A stretch of DNA of 64,000 bases, taken from positions 81,758 to 145,757 of the forward strand of contig NZ_AGTS01000145.1 in the NCBI RefSeq assembly GCF_000238595.1, in the 5' to 3' direction. Under the pieces are notes generated by a model. That model was not told where the DNA came from. It saw only the letters and a program-made list of their open reading frames with translations, and searched no databases. This DNA is from Acidovorax sp. NO-1. Lineage in GTDB: Bacteria; Pseudomonadota; Gammaproteobacteria; Burkholderiales; Burkholderiaceae_C. Position numbers and translations under genes: made by a program. This document shows, piece by piece, positions 16,841 through 26,796 of the stretch; position 1 is the first letter of the stretch, and every line of letters begins with the position of its first letter.

Positions 16841-18262
16841 TCAAAAGCTCCCGAACACCGTGCCCAATGTGATGACCAGCACCAGCGCGGGCAGCGGGAA
16901 CAGGATGGTCACGGCGGCAATGTCGGCATACGACTGGCGGTGGTTGAGCTTGCAGATGGCCAGCAGGGTGATGATGGCGCCGCAATGCGGCAGCGTGTCC
17001 ATGCCGCCAGCGGCCATCACCGCCACGCGGTGCAGCAGCTCGGGGCTGATGGACGCCGCCTCCGCCATGCGCAGGTAGTCTTCGCCCAGCGTCTGCAGCG
17101 CAATGCTCAGTCCGCCAGAGGACGAGCCGGTGATGCCGGCCAGCACGTTCATGGCAATGGCCTCCGAAACCAGCGGGTTGTCCGACACACGCAGCACCGC
17201 GTCGCGGATCAGCGCAAAACCCGCCAACGAGGCAATCACCGCGCCATAACCCACCTCGGATGCCGTGTTGAACAGCGGCAGCATGAAGCCGAACACGCCC
17301 TGGTTGATGGTGTGCTTGAGGTCGTGCCAGTGGCCCAGACGCGTCAGTACCAGCGTGGTGCAGGCCACCACCAGCGCAATCAGCAGGGCCCACAGGCCGG
17401 TCAGTCGGGCCGGGTCGAGCGATGGGAAGCGCTCGGCCATGAACGCCAGGTCGAGCGCCGGGAACACCAGGTAGGTGAACAGCGCGTTGACGCCCACCAC
17501 CAGCACCAGCGGGAGAAATGCGAGTGGTAACGGCACCTCGGCATGGCGCGCGGCCTCGGCGGCGGCCTGGGCTGGCGTGAGCGCCGCGCCCGTGGCGCCT
17601 TCGTCTTCTTCGTGCTGGCCGTAGCCTTCACCGCGCGCACGCGCTGCCGCTGCGCGGTGCAGCAGCCAGGTCAGGCCGCCGCCAAGCATGATGGCGGCCG
17701 CCAGCACGCCCAGGCCGGGCGCAGCAAAGCCGTTGGTGCCGAAATACGGGATCGGAATGGCGTTTTGAATGGCAGGCGAGCCCGGCAGCGCCGTCATGGT
17801 GAAGGTAAAGGCGCCCAGCGCGATGGTGGCGGGCACCAGCCGCTTGGGGATGTTGGCCGCCTCGAACAGGTTGCGCGCAATGGGGTAGATGGCAAACGCC
17901 ACCACAAACAGCGACACCCCGCCATAGGTCAGCAGCGCGCAGGCCAGCACTACCGTGAGGATGGCACGCCGCTCGCCCAGTGTGCGCACGATCCAGCGGG
18001 CCAGCGTGCTCGCCGCGCCCGAATCGGCCATCAGCCGCCCGAACAGCGCCCCCAGCAAAAACAGCGGCAGATACTGCAGCACATAGCCGCCCAGCGCGCT
18101 CATGAAAGTGTCGGTGTACAGCGGCAGCAGCCAGCGCCCGTCGCCGGACATCAGCACCGCCAGGGCCCCCATCAGCGGCGCAAGCAGCAGCACCGTGACG
18201 CCGCGGTAGGCGAAGAACATCAGAAGGGCCAGAGAGACGACCACAGCGAGGATGCTCAGCAT
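16841..18262 (-). CDS. GntP-family permease (gluconate-type H+ symporter family)
   Basis: A 473-aa protein with about 12 hydrophobic segments. Family features include the N-terminal FFAYRGVTVLLLAPLMGALAV, LGALFGRLMADSGAASTLA, ACALLTYGGVSLFVVAFA, the FTMTALPGSPAIQN loop, and the C-terminal VAVMAAGGMDTLPHCGAII. GntP carriers import gluconate or related hydroxy-acids such as glycerate or 3-hydroxybutyrate. Cytoplasmic residues about 215-250 are charged (RARGEGYGQHEEDEG). The start is ATG 18262 with AGGGAAGG upstream. No sugar-acid catabolic gene is adjacent, so the substrate is left open. Confidence 0.88.
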   Translation of the reverse strand: MLSILAVVVSLALLMFFAYRGVTVLLLAPLMGALAVLMSGDGRWLLPLYTDTFMSALGGYVLQYLPLFLLGALFGRLMADSGAASTLARWIVRTLGERRAILTVVLACALLTYGGVSLFVVAFAIYPIARNLFEAANIPKRLVPATIALGAFTFTMTALPGSPAIQNAIPIPYFGTNGFAAPGLGVLAAAIMLGGGLTWLLHRAAAARARGEGYGQHEEDEGATGAALTPAQAAAEAARHAEVPLPLAFLPLVLVVGVNALFTYLVFPALDLAFMAERFPSLDPARLTGLWALLIALVVACTTLVLTRLGHWHDLKHTINQGVFGFMLPLFNTASEVGYGAVIASLAGFALIRDAVLRVSDNPLVSEAIAMNVLAGITGSSSGGLSIALQTLGEDYLRMAEAASISPELLHRVAVMAAGGMDTLPHCGAIITLLAICKLNHRQSYADIAAVTILFPLPALVLVITLGTVFGSF

Positions 18263-18416
18263 GCTGCGCCTTCCCTACAAACTGCGGCCTGCCGCTGATT
18301 CATGCACGCTGGTGGTTTCAAAACGTCAACCTTTCAACAGTACCGTCCCGAAGTCTGAGCACGAACTCGCAGCCACGGGAAGTAAAAAATGCATGCCCCA
18401 CCTGTGGGAACCACGC

Positions 18417-18443
18417 AAGAAAAAGCCCGCACAGGGCGGGCTT
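18417..18443 (-). terminator. Rho-independent terminator after the aspartokinase gene
   Basis: AAGCCCGC and GCGGGCTT pair with a 5-nt loop (stem arms 18423-18430 and 18436-18443). On the minus strand the hairpin is followed by TTTTTCTTGC, and lies about 44 nt after the stop at 18487, as expected for the minus-strand gene. Confidence 0.85.
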
Positions 18444-18486
18444 GAGAGAAGGCCTCACACCTGCAAAGCGGCCGCCATCCCGGGCA

Positions 18487-19908
18487 TTACACCTTCGGAA
18501 CCGGCGCGACCGAGTTCACGCACAGCGCCATGTTCAGCGCCTTGACGGCAGTCTTGTAGTCCTCACGTTCGATCACGAACTGCATGTTCACCTGACGCAG
18601 CGTTTGCGACACGCAGTTCACGTTGACCTGGGCATCGGCCAGCGCCTGCGCCGCCTTGGCCAGCACGCCAGGGATGCTGATGTTGGATCCGATGGCGCAC
18701 ACGATGGCGCTGGGCTTGATCGTGACCACCTGGTAGGCCTCCTCCAGCTCGGCCACCAGGGCCTGCGTGGCCTGGTTGTCCCACACCAGATGGGCGATGG
18801 AGTTGGCGTTGGTGGCCTTGAGGATGTAGCTCACGCCGTGGCGGCAGAACACCTCCATGAGGCCCGCATCGAAGCCCACGGTGCCCACCATGCTCGGGTC
18901 GTGAATCTCGATCAGCGTGACCTTGTCGGTTCCGGTGACGATCTCCACACGCGCGCGCTCGCCCACAAAGTCCTTGGTGATCAGCGTGCCGGGGTGGTCG
19001 GGCTCGAACGTGTTCTTCAGGCGGATCGGAATGCCCGCCAGCTCCATCGGCTTGGCGGCCTTGGGGTGGATGGCTTCCATGCCCACGTCGGCCAGCTGGT
19101 CGGCCACGTCGTAGTTGGTGGCTCCCACCACGATGGCGTTTTCCAGGCCCACCAGGTTGGGGTCGGCAGAAGACAGGTGGAATTCCTTGTGGATCACGGC
19201 CTCGGCGGGGCGCACCTCGACGGCGATCTTGCTGAAGGTGACTTCGGAATAACCGCGGTCAAACTCGCGCATGATGCCTTCGGTGCCCTTGGTGTAGCCG
19301 GTGGCCACCACCACCTTGTCGGCCAGGTCCAGGCCCTTGAAGCTCTGCGCAATGCGCTCGTCAATGGTCCAGGCCTCGTTGTCATCAAACCCGGCCAGGT
19401 CCATCAGCACGGCGTTCACACCATTGGCCTTGAGGATTTCAACCGAGTTGAACGCGCTGTGCGATTCGCCGATCGAGGCCAGCACCTCGCGCGCCGCCAG
19501 CAGCACATCTTTGCGGCTCAGGTAGCCGCTGGCCAGCACATGTTGCATGGCGCCCAGGTACTCACGCGCCTGGCCAATGCGGTGGTCGATGAAGGCATCG
19601 GCCACGGAAAGCGGCAGGCCCAGGTCGGCGTAACCGGCGTTGATCTTTTTCAGGCTGGTGGCCAGCTGGTTCAGCGCATCCTGGTAACCCTTGCTCTCGG
19701 CAAACAAGGCATAGATGCCGCGCTCACCCGTCTTCTTGTGCTCCAGCAACTGGTTCGTCACGCCCGAGTACGCCGACACCACGTAGATGCGGCCATTGAT
19801 GCGCTGGGGGTCGTGCAGCACGATATGGCGCAGCACATCGCCAAAGGCGGTCATGGAAGTGCCGCCGATTTTCTCGACCGAGATCTTGGAGTTTTGAACG
19901 TCTTGCAT
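18487..19908 (-). CDS. Aspartate kinase, ectoine-pathway (Ask_Ect) subtype
   Basis: A 473-aa aspartokinase phosphorylating L-aspartate, the first step to Lys/Thr/Met or ectoine. The N-terminal motif is VEKIGGTSM instead of the usual VxKFGGTS, which marks the Ask_Ect branch. The kinase core continues with VVSAYSGVTNQLLEHKKTGE, the ATP/aspartate segment VATGYTKGTEGIMREFDRGYSE, and MEAIHPKAAKPME. Two C-terminal ACT regulatory domains follow (about 310-385 and 395-470; IVCAIGSNISIPGVLAK). The start is ATG 19908; the longer frame begins with a TTG at 19932. No ectABC genes lie nearby, so here it may simply supply aspartyl phosphate. It has its own terminator. Confidence 0.85.
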   Translation of the reverse strand: MQDVQNSKISVEKIGGTSMTAFGDVLRHIVLHDPQRINGRIYVVSAYSGVTNQLLEHKKTGERGIYALFAESKGYQDALNQLATSLKKINAGYADLGLPLSVADAFIDHRIGQAREYLGAMQHVLASGYLSRKDVLLAAREVLASIGESHSAFNSVEILKANGVNAVLMDLAGFDDNEAWTIDERIAQSFKGLDLADKVVVATGYTKGTEGIMREFDRGYSEVTFSKIAVEVRPAEAVIHKEFHLSSADPNLVGLENAIVVGATNYDVADQLADVGMEAIHPKAAKPMELAGIPIRLKNTFEPDHPGTLITKDFVGERARVEIVTGTDKVTLIEIHDPSMVGTVGFDAGLMEVFCRHGVSYILKATNANSIAHLVWDNQATQALVAELEEAYQVVTIKPSAIVCAIGSNISIPGVLAKAAQALADAQVNVNCVSQTLRQVNMQFVIEREDYKTAVKALNMALCVNSVAPVPKV

Positions 19909-20108
19909 GGACAGGCTCAAGAGAGCAAACAAATGGGATTTGCGGGGGCGAAATTGCTGCCACAGTTTGCGCAGCAGCCAACCCGGTATTTTCCATCACT
20001 TTTGTGTGGGCTCCCTGACCGGGCCTGAAGGCTCCAGTGCGGCGTGCACGAGCTTGACGGGGATCGCATGCAGTGCCGATCCCAACCGTTGAGCAGACGT
20101 GGCAATTT

Positions 20109-20141
20109 CAAAAAACCTTCAGTCTTCCGGCACCGAAGGTT
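20109..20141 (-). terminator. Likely terminator after the DUF3079 gene / lpdA transcript
   Basis: AACCTTC (20114-20120) and GAAGGTT (20135-20141) form a 7-bp stem with a 14-nt loop. On the minus strand it is followed by a run of T (20109-20113). It sits 35 nt after the stop at 20176. The rest of the 267-bp gap to the aspartokinase start holds nothing I recognise. Confidence 0.65.
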
Positions 20142-20175
20142 CCGCACGCTCGACGTGCACCCAGCGCATACCTGG

Positions 20176-20406
20176 TCAGCCCCGTGGTCTGGCGCCGTCT
20201 GCGCTCCCAGGCATTGGCGATTCGGCCTGCGTCTCAGCATCCAGCCCCCACTGGTCCCAATCCTCGCCAAACAGCTCCGCGGGATGCTGGGTGCGGTCGG
20301 AGCCATTGCCACAGCGCATGTCTTTGGCGGGGCAGTAGAGGTTGCAACCCCAGCACACCCGCTCGGGGTGGGCGGGTGTTTTGGGAAACTTCTTGACGGC
20401 TGCCAT
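20176..20406 (-). CDS. DUF3079 domain protein (small four-cysteine protein)
   Basis: A 76-aa protein. The conserved core is KFPKTPAHPERVCWGCNLYC followed by PAKDMRCGNGSDRTQHPAEL and FGEDWDQWG, which fits DUF3079, a short proteobacterial family of unknown function. The cysteines in CWGC, YCP and RCG could bind a metal. The last 20 residues are a disordered tail. The start is ATG 20406 with TGGAGAAG in front. It begins 46 nt after the lpdA stop on the same strand, so it is probably cotranscribed with the pyruvate dehydrogenase operon. Confidence 0.85.
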   Translation of the reverse strand: MAAVKKFPKTPAHPERVCWGCNLYCPAKDMRCGNGSDRTQHPAELFGEDWDQWGLDAETQAESPMPGSADGARPRG

Positions 20407-20451
20407 GGCGCTTCTCCAGACGGTGCGGCCGGGCTCCGGTCGATGGGCGCG

Positions 20452-22308
20452 TTATTTGCGCTGCGGCGGCACGTCGGTGCAACTGCCGTGCGCAATCTCC
20501 GCCGCCATGCCAATGCTTTCGCCCAGCGTGGGGTGCGGGTGGATGGTCTTGCCGATGTCCACCGCATCGGCGCCCATCTCGATGGCCAGGGCAATCTCGC
20601 CGATCATGTCGCCCGCGTGCGTGCCCACCATGCCGCCGCCCAGGATACGGCCGTGGCCGTGGGCCTCTGGCGAGTCGTCGAACAGCAGCTTGGTCACGCC
20701 TTCGTCGCGGCCATTGGCAATAGCGCGGCCGGAGGCCGTCCAGGGGAACAGGCCCTTCTTGACCTTGATGCCCTGGGCCTTGGCCTGGTCTTCGGTGAGG
20801 CCCACCCAGGCCACTTCGGGGTCGGTGTAGGCCACGCTTGGGATCACACGGGCGTTGAACGCGGCGGCTGCCAGCTCCTTGTTGCCTTGCAGTTCGCCAG
20901 CGATGACTTCGGCCGCCACGTGTGCCTCATGCACCGCCTTGTGCGCCAGCATGGGCTGGCCGACGATGTCGCCGATGGCGAAGATGTGCGGCACGTTGGT
21001 GCGCATCTGGATGTCGACGTTGATGAAGCCACGGTCGGTGACGGCCACGCCTGCATTTTCAGCGGTGATCTTCTTGCCATTGGGGGTGCGGCCGACGGCC
21101 TGCAGCACCAGGTCGTACACCTGCGGCTCGGGGGCGGTACCGCCCTCTTCCGCTGGCGCAAACGTAACCTTGATGCCTTCGGGCGTAGCCTCGGCGCCCA
21201 CGGTTTTCGTCTTCAACATGATGTTGTCGAAGCGCTTGGCGTTCATCTTTTGCCAGATCTTGACGAGGTCTCGGTCAGCGCCCTGCATCAGGCCGTCCAT
21301 CATCTCGACCACATCGAGGCGGGCGCCCAGCGTGCTATACACCGTGCCCATTTCCAGGCCGATGATGCCGCCGCCCAAAATCAGCATGCGCTTGGGGACT
21401 TCCTTGAGCGCCAGGGCGCCGGTGGAGTCGACCACGCGCGGGTCGTCGGGCATGAAGGGAAGGCGCACGGCCTGGCTGCCGGCGGCGATGATGGCTTTCT
21501 TGAAGGCCACCACCTTCTTGGTGCCCGTCTTCTCCTGGCCGGTGCCGGTGGTTTCTTCCACTTCGAGGTGGTTGGGGCCGACAAAGGCGCCGTAGCCGCG
21601 CACGGTGGTCACCTTGCGCATCTTGGCCATGGCGGCGAGACCACCAGTGAGCTTGCCGATGACTTTCTCTTTGTGGCCGCGCAGCTTGTCGATGTTCAGC
21701 ACGGGCGCACCAAAGTCCACGCCCAGGTCGGCCATGTGGCTGACCTCGTCCATCACGGCCGCCACGTGCAGCAGGGCCTTGGACGGGATGCAGCCCACGT
21801 TCAGGCACACGCCGCCCAATTGGGCATAACGCTCGACCAGCACCACCTTCAGGCCCAGGTCGGCCGCGCGGAAGGCGGCACTGTAGCCGCCAGGGCCGCC
21901 GCCGAGCACGAGCACGTCGCAGTCCATATCGGCAGTGCCGGCAAAGCTGGATGCTACTGAATTGATAGCTGTTCGTGCTTGTACAGCGGGCGCCAGAGCC
22001 TGTTTTTGTTCAGAAACTGCGGGCGCTGGGGTGGCGGCAGGTGCTGGAGCGGCTGCGGCTGCGGCTGCGCCCTGCACTTCCAGGGTCAGCACCACCGAGC
22101 CTTCAGCGATCTTGTCGCCCAGCTTGACCTTGAGCTCCTTGACCACACCAGCGTGGCTGGACGGGATCTCCATGGAGGCCTTGTCGGACTCCACGGTGAT
22201 CAGGCTTTGCTCGGCCTTGATGGTGTCGCCGGGTTGGACCAGCACTTCGATGATGGCCACTTCGGCGAAGTCGCCGATGTCGGGCACCTTGATGTCGATG
22301 ATTGCCAT
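20452..22308 (-). CDS. lpdA: Dihydrolipoyl dehydrogenase (E3) with N-terminal lipoyl domain
   Basis: The E3 subunit of pyruvate dehydrogenase, reoxidising dihydrolipoamide with NAD+. It is 618 aa, longer than a plain E3 (about 475), because residues 1-78 are a lipoyl domain with K43 in ESDKASME as the lipoylation site. An Ala/Pro linker (about 80-125) follows, then the flavoprotein: FAD site [14 protein letters not shown], redox disulfide C168/C173 in [18 protein letters not shown] site [15 protein letters not shown], and the C-terminal His/Glu dyad in [12 protein letters not shown]. This lipoyl-E3 form is typical of beta-proteobacteria. Linker residues about 98-119 are encoded by a copy of the dispersed repeat (R7). 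Third gene of aceE-aceF-lpdA. Confidence 0.96.
   Translation of the reverse strand: MAIIDIKVPDIGDFAEVAIIEVLVQPGDTIKAEQSLITVESDKASMEIPSSHAGVVKELKVKLGDKIAEGSVVLTLEVQGAAAAAAAPAPAATPAPAVSEQKQALAPAVQARTAINSVASSFAGTADMDCDVLVLGGGPGGYSAAFRAADLGLKVVLVERYAQLGGVCLNVGCIPSKALLHVAAVMDEVSHMADLGVDFGAPVLNIDKLRGHKEKVIGKLTGGLAAMAKMRKVTTVRGYGAFVGPNHLEVEETTGTGQEKTGTKKVVAFKKAIIAAGSQAVRLPFMPDDPRVVDSTGALALKEVPKRMLILGGGIIGLEMGTVYSTLGARLDVVEMMDGLMQGADRDLVKIWQKMNAKRFDNIMLKTKTVGAEATPEGIKVTFAPAEEGGTAPEPQVYDLVLQAVGRTPNGKKITAENAGVAVTDRGFINVDIQMRTNVPHIFAIGDIVGQPMLAHKAVHEAHVAAEVIAGELQGNKELAAAAFNARVIPSVAYTDPEVAWVGLTEDQAKAQGIKVKKGLFPWTASGRAIANGRDEGVTKLLFDDSPEAHGHGRILGGGMVGTHAGDMIGEIALAIEMGADAVDIGKTIHPHPTLGESIGMAAEIAHGSCTDVPPQRK
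21954..22010 (-). repeat. Dispersed palindromic repeat, copy R7, inside lpdA
   Basis: On the plus strand the sequence reads AATTGATAGCTGTTCGTGCT, a short altered core, then GGGCGCCAGAGCCTGTTTTT. This is the reverse orientation of the repeat consensus (compare R5: TTGATAGCTGCTCGCGCTT ... GCGCTAGAGCC). It is in frame within the E3 linker and encodes [18 protein letters not shown]. The core palindrome is degraded, while both arms are well kept. Confidence 0.75.
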
Positions 22309-22330
22309 GGTGTGTCTTGCCCTTTCGTCG

Positions 22331-23995
22331 TTACATCACGATGCGGCGGAAGTCCGCCAGCAGCGAGGCAAAGTACACGTTGAAGCGCGCTGCGCTGGCG
22401 CCGTCGATCACGCGGTGGTCCCAGCTGAGCGACAGCGGCAGCATGAGGCGCGGCGCGAACTGTTGGCCGTCCCACTTGGGCTCCAGGCTGCTCTTGCACA
22501 CGCCCATGATGGCGACTTCGGGGGCGTTGATGATGGGCGTGAAGTACCGGCCACCAATACCGCCCAGCGAGCTGATGGAAAAGCACCCGCCCTGCATGTC
22601 CGCCGGGGCCAGCTTGCCTTCGCGCGCCTTGGCGGCGAGTTCACCCATTTCCTTGCTGATCTGCACGATGCCCTTCTGATCGGCATCCTTGATAACGGGC
22701 ACCACCAGACCGTTGGGCGTGTCGGCCGCAAAGCCGATGTGGAAGTAGTTCTTCATCACCAGCTGGTCGCCGTCGAGCGAGCTGTTGAACTCGGGGAACT
22801 TCTTGAGCGCGGCCACGGCAGCCTTGATCATGAAGGCGAGCATGGTGACCTTGACGCCACTCTTCTCGTTTTCCTTGTTGAACTGCACGCGGAAGGCTTC
22901 GAGATCGGTGATGTCCGCGTCGTCGTGGTTGGTGACGTGCGGGATGACGACCCAGTTGCGGTGCAGGTTGGCGCCGCTGATCTTCTTGATGCGCGAGAGG
23001 TCCTTGCGCTCCACCGGGCCGAACTTGGTGAAGTCCACCTTGGGCCAGGGCAGCAGGTCCAGGCCCACGCCGGAGCCGCCACCACCTGCGGGCGCCTTGG
23101 CCACCTGGGCCTTGGTCTGCAATGCGCCTGCCATCACCTGCCTGGTGAAGGCGGCCACGTCGTCTTGCGTGATGCGGCCCTTGGGGCCAGTGCCCTTGAC
23201 TTCGTCGATGGGCACGCCGAGTTCGCGGGCGAACTTGCGCACCGAAGGCGATGCGTGGGGCAGGCCTGCGCTGGGGGTACCGGGCTGGTGGGCGGGGACA
23301 GGCACGGACGTCACGGCACCAGCGGGCGCTGCTGCGGCAACCGCTGGTGCCGCGGAAGCCACAGGTGCTGCAGCGGGTGCAGGCGCTGCCACAGGAGCAG
23401 GTGCTGCCGCTGCGGCGGAGCCTTCCAGTACAGCCACCAGATCACCGATGTTGACCGTGTCGCCAATCTTGACCTTGAGTTCCTTGAGCACACCAGCAGC
23501 GGGCGACGGGATCTCCATGGAGGCCTTGTCGGATTCCACCGTGAACAGCGACTGTTCGAGCTTGATGGTGTCGCCGACCTTGACCAGCATCTCGATGACG
23601 GCCACGTCCTTGAAGTCACCGATGTCGGGCACGCGCACTTCGACCGGGCCTGCGGCCGCAGGGGCAGCAACAGGTGCGGCCGGTGCCGTTGCAGCGACCG
23701 GAGCGGCCGCCGACACAGGGGCAGGAGCTGCTGCGGGGGCTGCCACAGCGCCCGCGTCAGCAGACTCCACCACGGCAATCACCGAGCCCTGCTTGACCTT
23801 GTCACCCAGCGCAATCTTGAGTTCCTTGACCACGCCAGCGTGGCTGGACGGGATTTCCATCGATGCCTTGTCGGATTCGACCGTGATGAGCGACTGCTCT
23901 GCCTTCACGGTGTCGCCCACCTTGACCAGCAACTCGATCACGCCCACTTCGTCAAAGTCCCCGATGTCCGGGACTTGAATGTTGACCAATGCCAT
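22331..23995 (-). CDS. aceF: Pyruvate dehydrogenase E2, dihydrolipoyllysine acetyltransferase
   Basis: The E2 core of pyruvate dehydrogenase, transferring the acetyl group to CoA. The 554 aa are two lipoyl domains (about 1-75 with K43; about 118-192 with K157), each followed by an Ala/Pro-rich swinging arm, then the E1/E3-binding domain (about 250-290: [20 protein letters not shown]), and the catalytic acetyltransferase domain with the active-site [10 protein letters not shown] (H527, D531). The start is fixed at ATG 23995 by CGGAGACA just upstream; a longer open frame exists but lacks a ribosome site. It lies 19 nt after aceE and 22 nt before lpdA. Confidence 0.96.
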   Translation of the reverse strand: MALVNIQVPDIGDFDEVGVIELLVKVGDTVKAEQSLITVESDKASMEIPSSHAGVVKELKIALGDKVKQGSVIAVVESADAGAVAAPAAAPAPVSAAAPVAATAPAAPVAAPAAAGPVEVRVPDIGDFKDVAVIEMLVKVGDTIKLEQSLFTVESDKASMEIPSPAAGVLKELKVKIGDTVNIGDLVAVLEGSAAAAAPAPVAAPAPAAAPVASAAPAVAAAAPAGAVTSVPVPAHQPGTPSAGLPHASPSVRKFARELGVPIDEVKGTGPKGRITQDDVAAFTRQVMAGALQTKAQVAKAPAGGGGSGVGLDLLPWPKVDFTKFGPVERKDLSRIKKISGANLHRNWVVIPHVTNHDDADITDLEAFRVQFNKENEKSGVKVTMLAFMIKAAVAALKKFPEFNSSLDGDQLVMKNYFHIGFAADTPNGLVVPVIKDADQKGIVQISKEMGELAAKAREGKLAPADMQGGCFSISSLGGIGGRYFTPIINAPEVAIMGVCKSSLEPKWDGQQFAPRLMLPLSLSWDHRVIDGASAARFNVYFASLLADFRRIVM

Positions 23996-24014
23996 TGTTC
24001 TGTCTCCGTTCGGT

Positions 24015-26747
24015 TTAAGCGTAGAGCGGGTTGATCTTGTCAGCCTGGATGTTGTACCTGGCAATGGCCTCCGCCACCTTGGTGGCAGGCAACACGCCGT
24101 CTTCGCTCAACGCCTTGAGGGCGGCCACAACGATGTAGTGGCGGTTGATCTCGAAGTGCTCGCGCAGCTTGCTGCGGAAGTCGCTGCGGCCAAAGCCGTC
24201 GGTGCCCAGCACCTTGTAGTTGCGGCCCTTGGGGATGAAGGGGCGGATCTGCTCGGCATAGGCCTTCATGTAGTCGGTGGATGCGACCACGGGGCCGGTG
24301 CTGCTGCCCAGTTGCTGCGCCACGAACGGCACGCGCGGTGTCTCCAGCGGGTGCAGCAGGTTCCAGCGGTCGGCGTCCTGGCCTTCGCGGGTGAGTTCGT
24401 TGAAGCTGGGGCAGCTCCACACATCGGCCTGTACACCCCAGTCGGCGGCCAGCAGGGTCTGTGCGGCCAGCGACTCACGCAGGATGGTGCCCGACCCCAG
24501 CAGCTGCACGCGCTTGTCACTGGCATCGGAGGTGCCCTGCGGTGGCACGGCACCAGGCTTGCACAGATACATGCCTTTGATGATCTGCTCTTCCGTGCCT
24601 GCCGTGAGGCCGGGCATGGCGTAGTTCTCGTTGAGCAGCGTGATGTAGTAGAAGACGTTTTCTTGCTGCTCGACCATGCGCTTGAGACCACGGTGCATGA
24701 TCACCGCCACTTCGTGGGCAAAGGTGGGGTCGTAGCTGATGCAGTTCGGAATGGTGCCCGCCAGGATGTGGCTGTGGCCATCTTCGTGCTGCAGGCCTTC
24801 GCCGTTCAGCGTGGTGCGGCCCGAGGTGCCGCCCAGCAGGAAGCCACGCGCCTGCATGTCGCCGGCAGCCCAGGCCAGATCGCCAATGCGCTGAAAGCCG
24901 AACATCGAGTAGTACACGTAGAACGGCACCATGATGCGGTTGTTGGTGCTGTAGCTGGTGGCCGCTGCAATCCAGCTAGCCATGCCGCCAGCTTCGTTGA
25001 TGCCTTCCTGCAGGATCTGACCGGCCTTGTCCTCGCGGTAATACATCACCTGGTCGCGATCGACCGGGGTGTAGAGCTGGCCCTTGGGGTTGTAGATACC
25101 GATCTGGCGGAACAGGCCTTCCATGCCGAAGGTACGGGCCTCGTCCACCAGGATGGGTACTACGCGCGGGCCCAGGGCCTGGTCGCGCAGCAACTGTGTG
25201 ATGAAGCGTACGTAGGCCTGGGTGGTGCTGATCTCGCGGCCTTCGGCCGTGGGCTCCAGGATGGCCTTGAAGGTGTCAATGGCAGGCACGGTGAAGTGCT
25301 CGTCCGCCTTGGGACGGCGCTTGGGCAGGTAGCCGCCCAGGGCCTTGCGCCGCTCGTGCAGGTACCTGATTTCTGGCGTGTCATCCGCGGGCTTGTAGTA
25401 CGGGAGCTTGTGCAGCTCGCTGTCCGGGATGGGGATGTTGAAGCGGTCGCGGATGTACTTGATGTCTTCGTCCGACAGCTTCTTGGTCTGGTGCACGGTG
25501 TTTTTGCCTTCACCCGCTTTGCCCATGCCATAGCCTTTGACGGTCTTGACCAGCAGCACGGTGGGCTGGCCCTTGTGCGAATTGGCGGCGTGGAACGCGG
25601 CGTATACCTTGGTGGGCTCATGGCCACCACGGCGCAACTCGAACACCTCTTCGTCGGTCATGTGCTCGACCAGCTTGAGCGTCTCGGGGTACTTGCCAAA
25701 GAAGTTCTTGCGAACAAATGCGCCGTCGTTGGCCTTCATGGCCTGGTAATCGCCGTCCAGCGTCTCCATCATCAGCTGCCTGAGCTTGCCTGTCTTGTCG
25801 CGGGCCAGCAGTGCATCCCAGCCAGCACCCCACAGCAGCTTGATCACGTTCCAGCCGCTGCCGCGGAATTCGCTTTCCAGCTCCTGCACGATCTTGCCGT
25901 TGCCGCGCACCGGGCCGTCCAGGCGCTGCAGGTTGCAGTTGACGACAAAGACCAGGTTGTCGAGGTTCTCACGGGCGGCCAGACCGATGGCACCCAGCGA
26001 CTCGGGTTCGTCCATCTCACCATCGCCACAGAATACCCAGACCTTGCGGTTTTCGGTGTTGGCAATGCCGCGGGCATGCAGATATTTGAGGAAGCGCGCC
26101 TGATAAATCGCCATCAGAGGGCCCAGGCCCATCGACACCGTGGGGAACTGCCAGAACTCGGGCATCAGCTTGGGGTGCGGGTAGCTCGACAGACCCTTGC
26201 CATCGACTTCCTGGCGGAAGCTGTCGAGCTGCTCTTCCGTCAGGCGGCCTTCGAGGTAAGCGCGGGCGTAGATGCCGGGCGAGCTGTGGCCCTGGATGTA
26301 CAACAGGTCGCCACCGTGGTTCTCGCTTTCGGCGTGCCAGAAGTGGTTGAAACCGGCGCCAAACATGCTGGCCACTGAAGCAAAGGAGCCAATGTGGCCA
26401 CCGAGGTCACCACCGTCGGCGGGGTCCAGCCGATTGGCGCGCACCACCATGGCCATGGCGTTCCAGCGCATGTATGCGCGCAGGCGTTTTTCGATCTGGA
26501 TGTTGCCCGGACAGTGGGCCTCCTGGTCGGGCTCGATGGTATTCACGTAGCCGGTGTTGGCAGAGAACGGCATGTCAATGCTGTTCTGGCGCGCGTGCTC
26601 CAGCAGCTGTTCCAGCAGGAAATGGGCGCGCTCAGGGCCTTCCTTGTCAATCACGGCGGACAGCGCGTCCATCCATTCACGGGTTTCTTGCTGGTCGGTG
26701 TCGGAACCGATGCCGAAACCGGCCTGTGGGTCGGGCTGAGCTGACAT
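24015..26747 (-). CDS. aceE: Pyruvate dehydrogenase E1, homodimeric type
   Basis: The thiamine-diphosphate-dependent E1 component, decarboxylating pyruvate and acetylating the lipoyl group of E2. At 910 aa it fits the homodimeric AceE family (E. coli 887). Visible landmarks are the N-terminal YVNTIEPDQEAHCPGN, DLLYIQGHSSPGIYARA, the ThDP/Mg site FCGDGEMDEPESLGA with the downstream NCNLQRLDGPVRGNGKIVQE, and the C-terminal GTDGFGRSDFRSKLREHFEI. The start ATG 26747 follows CAGGAGACA. First gene of the operon; its promoter must lie in the 175-bp AT-rich gap shared with the divergent histidine-kinase gene. Confidence 0.97.
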   Translation of the reverse strand: MSAQPDPQAGFGIGSDTDQQETREWMDALSAVIDKEGPERAHFLLEQLLEHARQNSIDMPFSANTGYVNTIEPDQEAHCPGNIQIEKRLRAYMRWNAMAMVVRANRLDPADGGDLGGHIGSFASVASMFGAGFNHFWHAESENHGGDLLYIQGHSSPGIYARAYLEGRLTEEQLDSFRQEVDGKGLSSYPHPKLMPEFWQFPTVSMGLGPLMAIYQARFLKYLHARGIANTENRKVWVFCGDGEMDEPESLGAIGLAARENLDNLVFVVNCNLQRLDGPVRGNGKIVQELESEFRGSGWNVIKLLWGAGWDALLARDKTGKLRQLMMETLDGDYQAMKANDGAFVRKNFFGKYPETLKLVEHMTDEEVFELRRGGHEPTKVYAAFHAANSHKGQPTVLLVKTVKGYGMGKAGEGKNTVHQTKKLSDEDIKYIRDRFNIPIPDSELHKLPYYKPADDTPEIRYLHERRKALGGYLPKRRPKADEHFTVPAIDTFKAILEPTAEGREISTTQAYVRFITQLLRDQALGPRVVPILVDEARTFGMEGLFRQIGIYNPKGQLYTPVDRDQVMYYREDKAGQILQEGINEAGGMASWIAAATSYSTNNRIMVPFYVYYSMFGFQRIGDLAWAAGDMQARGFLLGGTSGRTTLNGEGLQHEDGHSHILAGTIPNCISYDPTFAHEVAVIMHRGLKRMVEQQENVFYYITLLNENYAMPGLTAGTEEQIIKGMYLCKPGAVPPQGTSDASDKRVQLLGSGTILRESLAAQTLLAADWGVQADVWSCPSFNELTREGQDADRWNLLHPLETPRVPFVAQQLGSSTGPVVASTDYMKAYAEQIRPFIPKGRNYKVLGTDGFGRSDFRSKLREHFEINRHYIVVAALKALSEDGVLPATKVAEAIARYNIQADKINPLYA

Positions 26748-26796
26748 GCTTTGTCTCCTGTAGGTGTGGCAGCAATTTAGTACGTTGGCTCTAGTT

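Noticed and set aside
20044..21960. Long plus-strand open frame (638 codons) opposite lpdA
   Set aside because: Exact antisense of lpdA; His/Gly-rich translation without domains. Such frames arise from GC-rich codon usage.
21935..24034. Long plus-strand open frame (699 codons) opposite aceF
   Set aside because: Antisense shadow of the E2 gene; no recognisable protein features.
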